Assembly: GCA_964635015.1 (NCBI GenBank)
Contig: CAZWMS010000012.1
Location: 1-40,534 of the forward strand
Length of the DNA stretch: 40,534 nt
From: CAJWPI01 sp964635015
GTDB taxonomy: Bacteria > Pseudomonadota > Gammaproteobacteria > Magnimaribacterales > Magnimaribacteraceae
Reading direction: 5' to 3'
How positions within the stretch are numbered: the stretch's first letter is position 1; each line of letters starts with the position of its first letter. Positions 25,376 to 32,877 of this stretch are shown here, piece after piece. Below the pieces are notes generated by a model. It saw only the letters and a list, made by a program, of their open reading frames with translations. It had not been told where the DNA came from and searched no databases. Made by a program: the position numbers and the translations under genes.

Positions 25376-27024
25376 AATCTGTACACTCCATAGCCTTGTG
25401 TGCCTTCGATTTCTTTACCGTTTACCACAGAAAGACATATTCCTACTACCATCCTAGTATCTCTTGGATCAATGATGCCATCGTCACTAATGGCACCTGT
25501 GGCACGCAATGCCAAGGAACCTTCTTCCTGCATTGCTTCAGCCATAGCCACTATTTCAGCATCTTCTTTCTCATTAAATATTTCCCCTTTTCTTTTAGCT
25601 TGTCCTCTCCTAACTATAGACATGACTCCTGCTATTTGCTTGGGTCCCATTACTGCTATTTTTGCTGAAGGCCAAAGGAAGGTGAATCTATTGTTATAAG
25701 CTCTACCCGACATTGCGTAAGTACCAGCTCCTATGGAAGCTCCTACGATTACTGTTATGTGAGGGACATTTGAATTTGAAACTGAGTTTAAAAATTGAGC
25801 ACCTTTCTTTATTTGCCCATCCCTCTCATAGTCTTTACCTACTATGAAGCCGGTAACGTTTTGAAGAAAGAGTATGGGTATGTCTATCTGGTTACAAAGT
25901 TGTACAAAATGGGCTCCTTTTTGTGCAGAATCAGGATAAATAATTCCTCCATTATTCCCAATGATACCTGTTTGGTAGCCATGAATAGAGGCAAACCCAC
26001 AGACTATATTGGGTCCAAATAAAGGTTTGAATTCTTCAAAACGAGAGCCATCAGTAATCCTGGTTATAACTTCTCTAATGTCAAAGGGTCTTTTTAAATC
26101 AGGATCTACGAGCCCTAGAAGATCTTCGCAATTATTTATTGGTTCTTCAACAAGAATGGAAGGTTTATTGCCTCTTTTTCTCCAGTTTAAGTGTGAAACT
26201 ACTTCTCTTCCAATTCGGATGGCATCCATTTCATCTTCGGCAAGATAGTCTGCAAGTCCTGAAGTTTCTGCATGCATTTGAGCTCCACCTAAAGTTTCAT
26301 CATCAGATTCTTCCCCAGTAGCCATTTTTACCAAAGGAGGTCCTCCTAGAAAAACTTTAGATTGTTTTTTAATAAAAATATTGTAATCAGACATTCCAGG
26401 TTGATAGGCTCCACCTGCTGTAGAAGAACCAAAAACTATAGATATAGTCGGGATACGTAATTTAGATAATTCTGTTATTTCATAAAATGTCCTACCAGAT
26501 TCAGCAAAGTGACTTCCTCCCATTGGAGCAGCATTTCCCTTTCTGCCTTTTCCTCCCATCCTCAGATCGCCTCCTGCAGATTCTACAAACTGAATGTAAG
26601 GCAAACGATTATCTCTAGCTATTTCCATGGCTCTTGTCCATTTTTTCCCTGAGTAAGCATGCATAGCTCCAGCTAAAACTGTTGGGTCGTTTGCAAAAAT
26701 AATACACTCTGTACCGGCTACTATTCCTATACCCGCTACCGCTCCTCCACCGACTGGATAAGCAGAATCGTATGCAGCTAAAGCACTGATTTCTAAGAAA
26801 GGAGTATCGGGATCAATAAAATTAGCAATTCTATCTCTAACAGCCATTTTACCTCTAGCAGCAAGCCTCTCGTGGTGGTGCATTCCTCCACCTAGTTCCA
26901 CATAGTCGAGAAGTTCTTCTATCTTCTCTAATTTACTTAACATTTCAGATTTATTCTCTGCAAAAGTTTTACTGGAAGTGTCTAACTTGCTTTTTATTTG
27001 AGGTGCTAGTAAAGGATTAGTCAT
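25372..27024 (-). CDS. Acyl-CoA carboxylase beta (carboxyltransferase) subunit
   Basis: A 550-residue carboxyltransferase with crotonase-fold N and C domains. Recognisable parts are MHHHERLAARGKMAVRDRI near the start, VAGIGIVAGTECIIFANDPTVLAGAM, SSTAGGAYQPGMSDYNIFI, LQNVTGFIVGKDYERDGQIKKGAQFLN, and GASIGAGTYAMSGRAY, the last being the biotin-side oxyanion region. The length and NVTGF-G pattern resemble methylcrotonyl/geranyl-CoA carboxylase beta (LiuB/AtuC) more than propionyl types; I cannot choose between them. It is the first gene of the five-gene operon, whose promoter region is shared with the divergent gene at 27149. Confidence 0.92.
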   Translation of the reverse strand: MTNPLLAPQIKSKLDTSSKTFAENKSEMLSKLEKIEELLDYVELGGGMHHHERLAARGKMAVRDRIANFIDPDTPFLEISALAAYDSAYPVGGGAVAGIGIVAGTECIIFANDPTVLAGAMHAYSGKKWTRAMEIARDNRLPYIQFVESAGGDLRMGGKGRKGNAAPMGGSHFAESGRTFYEITELSKLRIPTISIVFGSSTAGGAYQPGMSDYNIFIKKQSKVFLGGPPLVKMATGEESDDETLGGAQMHAETSGLADYLAEDEMDAIRIGREVVSHLNWRKRGNKPSILVEEPINNCEDLLGLVDPDLKRPFDIREVITRITDGSRFEEFKPLFGPNIVCGFASIHGYQTGIIGNNGGIIYPDSAQKGAHFVQLCNQIDIPILFLQNVTGFIVGKDYERDGQIKKGAQFLNSVSNSNVPHITVIVGASIGAGTYAMSGRAYNNRFTFLWPSAKIAVMGPKQIAGVMSIVRRGQAKRKGEIFNEKEDAEIVAMAEAMQEEGSLALRATGAISDDGIIDPRDTRMVVGICLSVVNGKEIEGTQGYGVYRL

Positions 27025-27068
27025 AATAAATTAAAATTTTTGTGTTAAAAAAGTTTTCCAATATACGA

Positions 27069-27096
27069 TGGTAATATTTTTCTAATAATATTACCA
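27069..27096. promoter_or_regulatory. Candidate operator: perfect 10-bp-arm inverted repeat
   Basis: TGGTAATATT, 8 nt, AATATTACCA forms a perfect 28-bp palindromic site between the divergent starts at 27024 and 27149. Size and symmetry fit a TetR-family dimer site, and a TetR gene is the third gene of the minus-strand operon. A sigma-70-like pair, TTGAAA at 27098-27103 and TTTATT at 27121-27126 with a 17-nt spacer, lies directly beside it toward the plus-strand gene. Because neither neighbour is transcribed into this site from the coding side, a transcription terminator is an unlikely alternative. Confidence 0.55.
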
Positions 27097-27148
27097 CTTG
27101 AAAAAATATTAATTTGTAGTTTTATTAACACACTATAGGAGTTTAAAA

Positions 27149-27949
27149 ATGCAACAAATAACGACAGACGTTAAATCAGAAGCTAAATTGATAAATAGAT
27201 TGTTAGAAAAATTGACTGTGGATGATTGGAATAGACACACAACTTTTAAAGATTGGACTCCAGCTGAAGTAGTAGCTCACTTGTATTATTTTGATTTAAT
27301 GGCTATTTATTCCTATAAGGACAAAGATAAATTTAAATCAGAAGCTGAGTTTCTTGGCACTACCAGCAGTCTTTCCACTTCCTATGCAAGAGCGGTAGCG
27401 GTTAAAGATCGACTTGGAACTAAGAATTCAGAGGATTTAAGATCCCATTGGTTTAAAGCAAATCAGGAAATGTGCGAAATTTTTAGCACAGCTGATCCTA
27501 GAGAGAGGATGATGTGGTTTGGACCGGACATGGGAGCTCGAATGTTTATTACAGCCAGATTTATGGAGATGTGGTCTCATGCTCAAGAACTTTACGATCT
27601 CATGAATACACCAAGAGAATACTCTGATCGAATAAAACATGTTGCCACCATCGGAGTAAAAACTTTTGGTTGGACTTATGTAAATAGAAGTCTAGAAGTA
27701 CCTAAAGATATTCCTTATGTAGAAATAAAAGCGCCATCTGGAGAAATTTGGGATTGGAATGAACCAAATGACACCAATTTTGTGAAGGGTAAGGCATCTG
27801 ATTTTTGTCATGTAGTAACTCAAGGGAGGAATGTAAAAGAAACTGGATTAAATGTAGTTGGAGATACTGCGAATCATTGGATGAGTATAGCTCAATGTTT
27901 TGCTGGAGGGGCTGAAGATCCCCCTTCTGTAGGGTTAAGAACTAGGTAA
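27149..27949 (+). CDS. TIGR03084-like DinB/maleylpyruvate isomerase-fold protein
   Basis: A 266-residue protein whose N-terminal helical part (EAKLINRLLEKLTVDDWNRHTTFKDWTPAEVVAHLYYFD) has the DinB/MDMPI four-helix pattern with a potential metal-binding His in VVAHLY and a second in MEMWSHAQEL. The TIGR03084 resemblance is from memory of the family pattern (DW-P...HL; MWSHAQELYD; PSGEIWDWNEP). Function is unknown; the MDMPI fold often handles thiol-dependent isomerisation or metal binding. A strong AGGAG lies 7 nt before the ATG, unusual in this window. Divergent from the Atu-like operon and next to the putative TetR operator, so it may be co-regulated with it. Confidence 0.75.
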   Translation: MQQITTDVKSEAKLINRLLEKLTVDDWNRHTTFKDWTPAEVVAHLYYFDLMAIYSYKDKDKFKSEAEFLGTTSSLSTSYARAVAVKDRLGTKNSEDLRSHWFKANQEMCEIFSTADPRERMMWFGPDMGARMFITARFMEMWSHAQELYDLMNTPREYSDRIKHVATIGVKTFGWTYVNRSLEVPKDIPYVEIKAPSGEIWDWNEPNDTNFVKGKASDFCHVVTQGRNVKETGLNVVGDTANHWMSIAQCFAGGAEDPPSVGLRTR

Positions 27950-28116
27950 TTTATACAAGAAAAAAATTTTATTTTTTGTAAAATTGAATTATTAACATTT
28001 TTCAACGGATCTATTTTTATTTTTTAATTAATATAATAGGATATAGTTCCGTTTAAATTAGCTTAAGACATAAAGTATTTCCTTATTACTTTTAATGTTT
28101 GAGTTCTTAGTTAATG

Positions 28117-28192
28117 GGGCGCGTAACTCAATTGGTAGAGTGCCACCCTTACAAGGTGGAAGTTACAGGTTCAAGTCCTGTCGTGCCCACCA
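28117..28192 (+). tRNA. tRNA-Val (anticodon TAC)
   Basis: A complete 76-nt tRNA folds by hand: acceptor GGGCGCG with CGTGCCC (one G-T pair), D stem ACTC/GAGT, anticodon stem CCACC/GGTGG around loop CTTACAA with T33 and anticodon TAC, T stem ACAGG/CCTGT with a TTCAAGT loop, discriminator A and encoded CCA. It reads GUA and other valine codons. It stands alone, with no other tRNA beside it, at the boundary between mostly conserved genes to the left and accessory catabolic genes to the right. Confidence 0.95.
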
Positions 28193-28274
28193 CTCTATAT
28201 CTTTTTTAAATCAACACTTTCAGGTTATCACTGTTTTTTAGCTAGATAAAAAAGATCTATAAATATGCTATAAA

Positions 28275-28296
28275 AAAGGTACCACAAAGGTACCAA
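28275..28296. repeat. Two tandem 11-bp repeats containing GGTACC
   Basis: AAAGGTACCAC is followed directly by AAAGGTACCAA, so 10 of 11 bases repeat in tandem and each copy holds the palindrome GGTACC. It lies 83 nt downstream of tRNA-Val. Such a pair could be a protein-binding site or a scar of tRNA-linked integration, or chance in a low-complexity region. I saw no second copy in the window. Confidence 0.5.
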
Positions 28297-28319
28297 ATAA
28301 AATCTGATATAGTTAAGTT

Positions 28320-28397
28320 ATGAAAACAACTTCCTTAACCCTATCCATCCTGCTGCTGTTTGCTGGTGGTAAAATAATTATAAATATGAAGTATTAA
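28320..28397 (+). pseudogene. Short signal-peptide-like ORF remnant, copy A
   Basis: A 25-codon frame starting MKTTSLTLSILLLFAGGK, a signal-peptide-like sequence that then runs into IIINMKY and a stop. Its first 18 codons align with the 42-codon frame at 31045, sharing TCCTTA, CCTATC and CTGTTTGCTGGTGGT in the same order. It therefore looks like a decayed copy of the start of a secreted protein gene, cut off before any mature domain. It precedes the PQQ dehydrogenase by 6 nt but is not fused to it. Confidence 0.45.
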
Positions 28398-28403
28398 TTA
28401 AGG

Positions 28404-30377
28404 ATGAAAAGATTTATAAAACCATTTCTATTAATTAGTATTTTAAATCTTTTTTTCTTTAATTTGTTATCTTCTGATTTCGATGATTGGCAGTTTTATG
28501 GAAAAGGACCAGGAGGAGGGCACTATTCTAAAGCCGAAGACATCACTCCAGAAAATGTACATCTTTTAGAGCAAGCATGGGTTTATAGATCGGGTGATTT
28601 TCATGAAGGGGGAAGCTGGCATGATGGTTTAGGTTCTTCTTTACAAACTTCTTTTCAAGTAACTCCGTTAGTTGTTGATGATAGTCTAATTTTTTGCACG
28701 CCCTACAATAGGGTAATATCGCTAGATGCAGAAACTGGGGAGGAAGAATGGTCTTTTGATCCTAAATTAATAATGGAAGGCAAGGCAGCTCTGCATTGCA
28801 GAGGTGTTAGTAGTTGGAAAGATTCAAAAAAAAGAGATACAGAACCTTGTTACCACAAAATCATAACTGCCACCATGGATGCAGAATTAATAACTATTGA
28901 CGGGAAAACAGGAAAAATTTGTGAAGGTTTTGGTGTAAATGGCAAGGTTGATTTAAGGAAAGGTTTAGGATCACATGATCCTTCTCACTATTGGAGTACT
29001 TCACCACCCGCTATTATCAATGACAAAATTATTCTTGGCGGTTCAGTAATAGATAATATTAAGATCACAGTGCCTGGTGGGGTTGTTAGAGCATACGATA
29101 TTAGAACTGGAGAATTAGTTTGGTATTGGGATCCAATTCCTCCTAATCAAGAACCAATAATTGATGAAGTTGGTACTCAACTTTATCAAAGAGGAACTAC
29201 GAATGTTTGGTCAATTATTTCAGTCGATGAAGAATTAGGATTAATTTATTTACCAACAGGTAATACTTCGCCTGATTATTATGGCGGCTTAAGAAATGGA
29301 CTAGATTATTATTCAAGTTCCGTAATTGCTTTAAATGAAAAAGATGGAAGTGTTGTCTGGAATTTCCAGACTGTACATCATGATGTTTGGGATTATGATT
29401 TACCTTCGCAACCAACCTTCTATGATTATCAAATAAATGGCCAGACTACTAAAGCTCTTGTACAAACTACCAAAACAGGTCTTGTTTTTTTATTGAATAG
29501 AAAAACAGGGAAACCTATTTTTAATATTGAAGAAAAACCTGTTCCACAAAATCCAGTTAAAGGTGAATATCTATCTCCTACCCAGCCATTTCCTACGATC
29601 CCGAAACCATTAACTCCTTCTTTTTTTGATGTTGAAGATGCTTGGGGGATGGCTTATTTTGATAAAAGATATTGTAAATTACAAGCAAAGAAATTTAGAT
29701 CTGAAGGGCTTTATACACCACCATCATTACAAGGAAGTATTCATTATCCAAGTGCTATTGGCGGTAATAATTGGGGAGGCCCAGCTGTTGATCAAAAAAG
29801 GAATATTATGGTTGTTAATGTTATGAATATGGCTAGTGTCATTGTCATGATACCAAGAGAAGATTGTGATAAAGCAGTTGAAGATTTAGCTAAGGATAAG
29901 GTTTTATCTAATTTTACAGCTATTGAACCTCTTGGAGGAACCCCATATTGCAATTTAAGATCTATGGGGTTTTATTCGCCATTAGGAGTCCCTTGTACTG
30001 CACCGCCTTGGGGTAGTCTTGTTGCAGTAGATTTAAATAGTGGAGAGCATTTATGGAATGTACCTCTAGGAACTTCAAAAGATCTTGCTCCTTTTCCCTT
30101 TTGGTGGATAAAAGGTGCACCGAATCTTGGAGGTCCTACTGTAACCGCAACTGGAGTTACTTTTATAGCAGCTACAACAGATTTTTATTTAAGAGCATTT
30201 AATACAGAAACGGGGGAAGAATTAAAAAGATTTAGACTTCCTACTGGTGGCCATGCCACTCCAATGACTTATAAAATTCAAAATGGTAAACAATATGTCG
30301 TGATTGCGGCTGGTGGTCATTGGGCTTTTGGTTCACCCCCTTCAGATCATTTAATAGCTTATTCTTTACCAAAATAA
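28404..30377 (+). CDS. Periplasmic PQQ-dependent dehydrogenase (glucose/quinate dehydrogenase type)
   Basis: A 657-residue quinoprotein with a signal peptide (MKRFIKPFLLISILNLFFFN...) and an eight-bladed propeller. Signatures of the membrane-glucose/quinate dehydrogenase branch are YGKGPGGGHYSKAEDITPENV at the mature start, SVIALNEKDGSVVWNFQTVHHDVWDYDLPSQP in the middle, and LPTGGHATPMTY...GKQYVVIAAGGHWAFGSPPSDHLIAY at the end. The N-terminal membrane domain of E. coli Gcd (796 residues) is missing, so this is a soluble periplasmic form, or held by a partner. No cytochrome c domain is fused. It oxidises a sugar or alcohol and passes electrons on; no pqq synthesis genes are visible here. Confidence 0.93.
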   Translation: MKRFIKPFLLISILNLFFFNLLSSDFDDWQFYGKGPGGGHYSKAEDITPENVHLLEQAWVYRSGDFHEGGSWHDGLGSSLQTSFQVTPLVVDDSLIFCTPYNRVISLDAETGEEEWSFDPKLIMEGKAALHCRGVSSWKDSKKRDTEPCYHKIITATMDAELITIDGKTGKICEGFGVNGKVDLRKGLGSHDPSHYWSTSPPAIINDKIILGGSVIDNIKITVPGGVVRAYDIRTGELVWYWDPIPPNQEPIIDEVGTQLYQRGTTNVWSIISVDEELGLIYLPTGNTSPDYYGGLRNGLDYYSSSVIALNEKDGSVVWNFQTVHHDVWDYDLPSQPTFYDYQINGQTTKALVQTTKTGLVFLLNRKTGKPIFNIEEKPVPQNPVKGEYLSPTQPFPTIPKPLTPSFFDVEDAWGMAYFDKRYCKLQAKKFRSEGLYTPPSLQGSIHYPSAIGGNNWGGPAVDQKRNIMVVNVMNMASVIVMIPREDCDKAVEDLAKDKVLSNFTAIEPLGGTPYCNLRSMGFYSPLGVPCTAPPWGSLVAVDLNSGEHLWNVPLGTSKDLAPFPFWWIKGAPNLGGPTVTATGVTFIAATTDFYLRAFNTETGEELKRFRLPTGGHATPMTYKIQNGKQYVVIAAGGHWAFGSPPSDHLIAYSLPK

Positions 30378-30477
30378 TTAAATGAGGGTTTATGGGTAAT
30401 ATTCTAATGCTCATATTTTTTTACTCAATCAAGGTTGTAAAGCAGTATGCTAGGTTCTTTAGACTGGGAGAAAACTT

Positions 30478-30954
30478 ATGAAAAAATTAATACTGATAGC
30501 TAGTCTATTAATGGCTAGTGGTATTTGGGCTAATGAAGATGTTGTAGCAATTAAGGGACTTTATAAAAGTTGGCACGAGGCTGTTGAAGCAAGCAATGTA
30601 GATGGTTATATAAATTCTTTGGATGAAAATATAACTTTAATTCCTCCTGATGGACCAATAATATCAGGTAGTAATAATTATAGGGTTTTTCTTGGCCCAG
30701 TATTCGATTCTGCTACATATAAAATTAAAGATAATGATTATGACATAGAAATCATTGGCGACATCGCAATAGTAAGAAGTAGGAAAACAGTATATTTAAC
30801 GTTTAAAGATAACGCTAATTCAGTAGCCTCTGAAGGTGCGCTCCAAAAAAATATTACTACAAGTGATTATCTTGATGTGCTAAAGCGTCAGAAAGATGGT
30901 TCATGGAAATGTTTAGTTCATTCTTGGCAAGATGTTGACATTAGTAAAGAATGA
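30478..30954 (+). CDS. Exported SnoaL/DUF4440-like protein
   Basis: A 158-residue protein with a signal peptide (MKKLILIASLLMASGIWA, cleavage before NEDVV) and an NTF2-like cone fold: IKGLYKSWHEAVEASNVDGYINSLDENITLIPPDGPIISG is the typical first half. The role is unknown; NTF2-like folds are used as enzymes and as binding domains. A GGGAG ribosome site lies 9 nt before the ATG. It follows the PQQ dehydrogenase by 100 nt and may be a periplasmic partner. Confidence 0.8.
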   Translation: MKKLILIASLLMASGIWANEDVVAIKGLYKSWHEAVEASNVDGYINSLDENITLIPPDGPIISGSNNYRVFLGPVFDSATYKIKDNDYDIEIIGDIAIVRSRKTVYLTFKDNANSVASEGALQKNITTSDYLDVLKRQKDGSWKCLVHSWQDVDISKE

Positions 30955-30959
30955 AAAAT

Positions 30960-31036
30960 GGTCCGGTAGCTCAGCTGGATAGAGCTAAGAGGAGAAAACT
31001 CTTAATCTTTTGGTCGCAAAGTTACTTTCTCCTAAA
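30960..31036 (+). pseudogene. Degenerate tRNA-like sequence, closest to tRNA-Lys(CTT)
   Basis: The 5' part is a good tRNA half: GGTCCGG, TA, D stem GCTC/GAGC with AGCTGGATA loop. After about 8 extra bases a seven-base loop CTCTTAA (T33, anticodon CTT, A37) sits in a poor stem, followed by TTGGTCGCA as in lysine tRNA variable region and T-stem start. The T arm and 3' acceptor are absent; instead TTTCTCCT follows, an exact inverted match to AGGAGAAA at 30990-30997. It begins 5 nt after the SnoaL-like stop and ends 8 nt before mini-ORF B. It cannot fold as a functional tRNA. Confidence 0.5.
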
Positions 31037-31044
31037 CTATAGAT

Positions 31045-31173
31045 ATGAAAAGAATCTCCTTAGTCCTATCATCTTTGCTAATCCTGTTTGCTGGTGGTGT
31101 TTATGCAGAGAAATTAATTTGTGATTATCCTGAAAATAAAAAAAAGAAAGTATGGTATTCAGTTACCTTATAA
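31045..31173 (+). pseudogene. Short secreted-peptide ORF, copy B (42 codons)
   Basis: A 42-residue frame with a clear signal peptide (MKRISLVLSSLLILFAGG, then VYAEK) and a short mature part, EKLICDYPENKKKKVWYSVTL, ending in TAA. The start closely matches the remnant at 28320. The mature part has one Cys and is very basic. It could be the truncated 5' end of a secreted protein gene or a small secreted peptide; no frame continues it. No clear ribosome site precedes it, as the degenerate tRNA ends just upstream. Confidence 0.45.
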
Positions 31174-31337
31174 GTAAATAGGAAAAGAGATTATTATCAA
31201 AATTTTGAATATTTCTTTCAATAAAACCATTTTTTTCCCTTTTAAATTTTTTTCTAATCTTGTATGTAATTGCAATCTTTATCTATAATCATAACAAGTT
31301 AAGTTAAAAGCGAATAGATGCAGAGAAAAATGTAGCA
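31174..31337. other. Intergenic spacer before the Rieske gene
   Basis: 164 nt of very AT-rich sequence without a convincing reading frame, RNA fold or terminator. With the tRNA remnant and mini-ORF B it makes a 383-nt stretch between the SnoaL-like and Rieske genes. It must carry the promoter for the Rieske gene, but I cannot point to a good -35/-10 pair. Confidence 0.5.
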
Positions 31338-32708
31338 ATGACTAGTATTGATAACAAATATATCAAAGGACCCAAGGTAAATCCTCAAGCTAAAAAGGAT
31401 TCACTTGAAGCCAAACAACCTTACATAGATAACGGGACTTCTAGAGTTTCAGCTGAAAGATATTACAGTAAAGAATTTATGGAAAAAGAGTGGGAAGATC
31501 TTTGGTCAAAAGCATGGTTAATTGCTGGACCTACATCTGATCTCACTGACATTGGCGATTATTTTATTTTCGAGATTGGTAGAGAATCTTTCATAATAAC
31601 TAAAAGTGAGAATGAACAAATCAAAGCTTTTTATAATGTATGTAGTCATCGAGGGAATAAACTCATTTTGAATGAAAGAGGGAACTTATCTGCCTTTACC
31701 TGTTCCTTCCATTCTTGGAAATATAATTTAGATGGGAAGTTAATAAAGATAACTGATGAGGAGTCTTTTCGAGAAGGAGTAATATGCGAAAATGCAGATT
31801 TATCAGAAGTACTTTGTGAATCCTATGCTGGATTAATTTTTATAAACATGGACTCTGGAGCCTGTCCACTTAAAGAAAGAATAGGTTTACCGAAGGGGTA
31901 TCTTGAGTCCTACTCTATAGATGAGATGAAAGTAGCACGTCATGTACAAAGTGAATGGGAAGCAAATTGGAAAACAGGCGTAGATGCCTTTTATGAAGTT
32001 TATCATCTACATGCTGTTCATCCAGAAACAAGAACTGTAATGGACGATGTAGAAACACAATATGATCTATACCCTAATGGAGCTAGTAGAATGATTGTTC
32101 CTTTAGGACGTAAGAGCCCCAGAGTAAATGATCAAAAGACTGTAGATATTGGTTTGGAAGCAATGCTAACCAGTGCTGGAATAGAGAATAAAAATTTCCC
32201 TGAAGACGCTAAATTAGTTAGAGATACTTTACAAAAACATAAGAGAAATTTAGCCCATGAATTAGGGTTTGATTACAGTAAACTAACAGATGGTCAACTT
32301 ACCGATAGTTGGGCTACTGGTTTATTCCCTAATGTTCAATTAGGACTACATCCTGAAGGTATTTTCCTAATGCGATTCCTTCCCCATCCTCATGATCCAG
32401 AAAGATTTTTCTACGACACTATGACACTATGTAGAAGTTCTGATAATCCAGCTTATAGAGTGCCTGATTGGATGGGATTACCAGAAGATTTAGACCTTAG
32501 TAATTTGTCTAGACCCATGACTGAACACTTCGCACCTAATGAACCTGCAAATCTAGGTTTGGTTCTTGATCAAGACTCACAATTATTGCCTAAGATACAA
32601 AAAGGTATAAAGTCCAAGGGATTTAAAGGTCCCTTGTGGTCGGAACAGGAACAAAGACTAAGACATTTTCATTGCGAACTGGATCTATATTTAAAACAGT
32701 CTAAATAA
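31338..32708 (+). CDS. Rieske non-heme iron oxygenase alpha subunit
   Basis: A 456-residue ring-hydroxylating-type oxygenase. The Rieske cluster ligands are Cys102, His104, Cys122 and His125 (CSH, 17 residues, CSFH). The catalytic domain has EVYHLHAVH with His223 and His228 as mononuclear iron ligands, and Glu220 at the site of the Asp that usually bridges the two centres between subunits. It would hydroxylate or demethylate a substrate using electrons from a separate reductase, which is not in the window, nor is a beta subunit. It stands alone on the plus strand, convergent with the DUF3604 operon. The substrate is unknown. Confidence 0.93.
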   Translation: MTSIDNKYIKGPKVNPQAKKDSLEAKQPYIDNGTSRVSAERYYSKEFMEKEWEDLWSKAWLIAGPTSDLTDIGDYFIFEIGRESFIITKSENEQIKAFYNVCSHRGNKLILNERGNLSAFTCSFHSWKYNLDGKLIKITDEESFREGVICENADLSEVLCESYAGLIFINMDSGACPLKERIGLPKGYLESYSIDEMKVARHVQSEWEANWKTGVDAFYEVYHLHAVHPETRTVMDDVETQYDLYPNGASRMIVPLGRKSPRVNDQKTVDIGLEAMLTSAGIENKNFPEDAKLVRDTLQKHKRNLAHELGFDYSKLTDGQLTDSWATGLFPNVQLGLHPEGIFLMRFLPHPHDPERFFYDTMTLCRSSDNPAYRVPDWMGLPEDLDLSNLSRPMTEHFAPNEPANLGLVLDQDSQLLPKIQKGIKSKGFKGPLWSEQEQRLRHFHCELDLYLKQSK

Positions 32709-32836
32709 TTAAAATTTAAGAAGAATCTAAAATCTGCAAGATTAGAAGAAATTTTGACCAACCTTAAACTCTTTAGTTGGGAAATTTAGTTTGACAGAAA
32801 ATTAGGTAGATAGCCTTCAGAATCAACTAAAAAGAA

Positions 32837-32862
32837 GGGCATTGGATATGATGCTTTTTTTT
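32837..32862 (+). terminator. Possible weak intrinsic terminator after the Rieske gene
   Basis: GGGCAT, 8 nt, ATGCTT followed by a run of T to 32862. Four Watson-Crick pairs plus two G-T pairs give only a weak hairpin, but the T tract and the position between convergent genes fit a terminator for the plus-strand Rieske gene, 128 nt after its stop. Confidence 0.3.
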
Positions 32863-32877
32863 AAATAGTCAGTTGTA

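Noticed and set aside
27954..27980. AT-only hairpin after the TIGR03084-like gene
   Set aside because: The arms TACAA...TTGTA pair across A and T runs, but without any G-C core this is not a credible terminator in such AT-rich DNA.
28032..28037. Perfect TATAAT upstream of tRNA-Val
   Set aside because: No acceptable -35 lies at 16-18 nt upstream, and it is 79 nt before the tRNA, so I do not call it the tRNA promoter.
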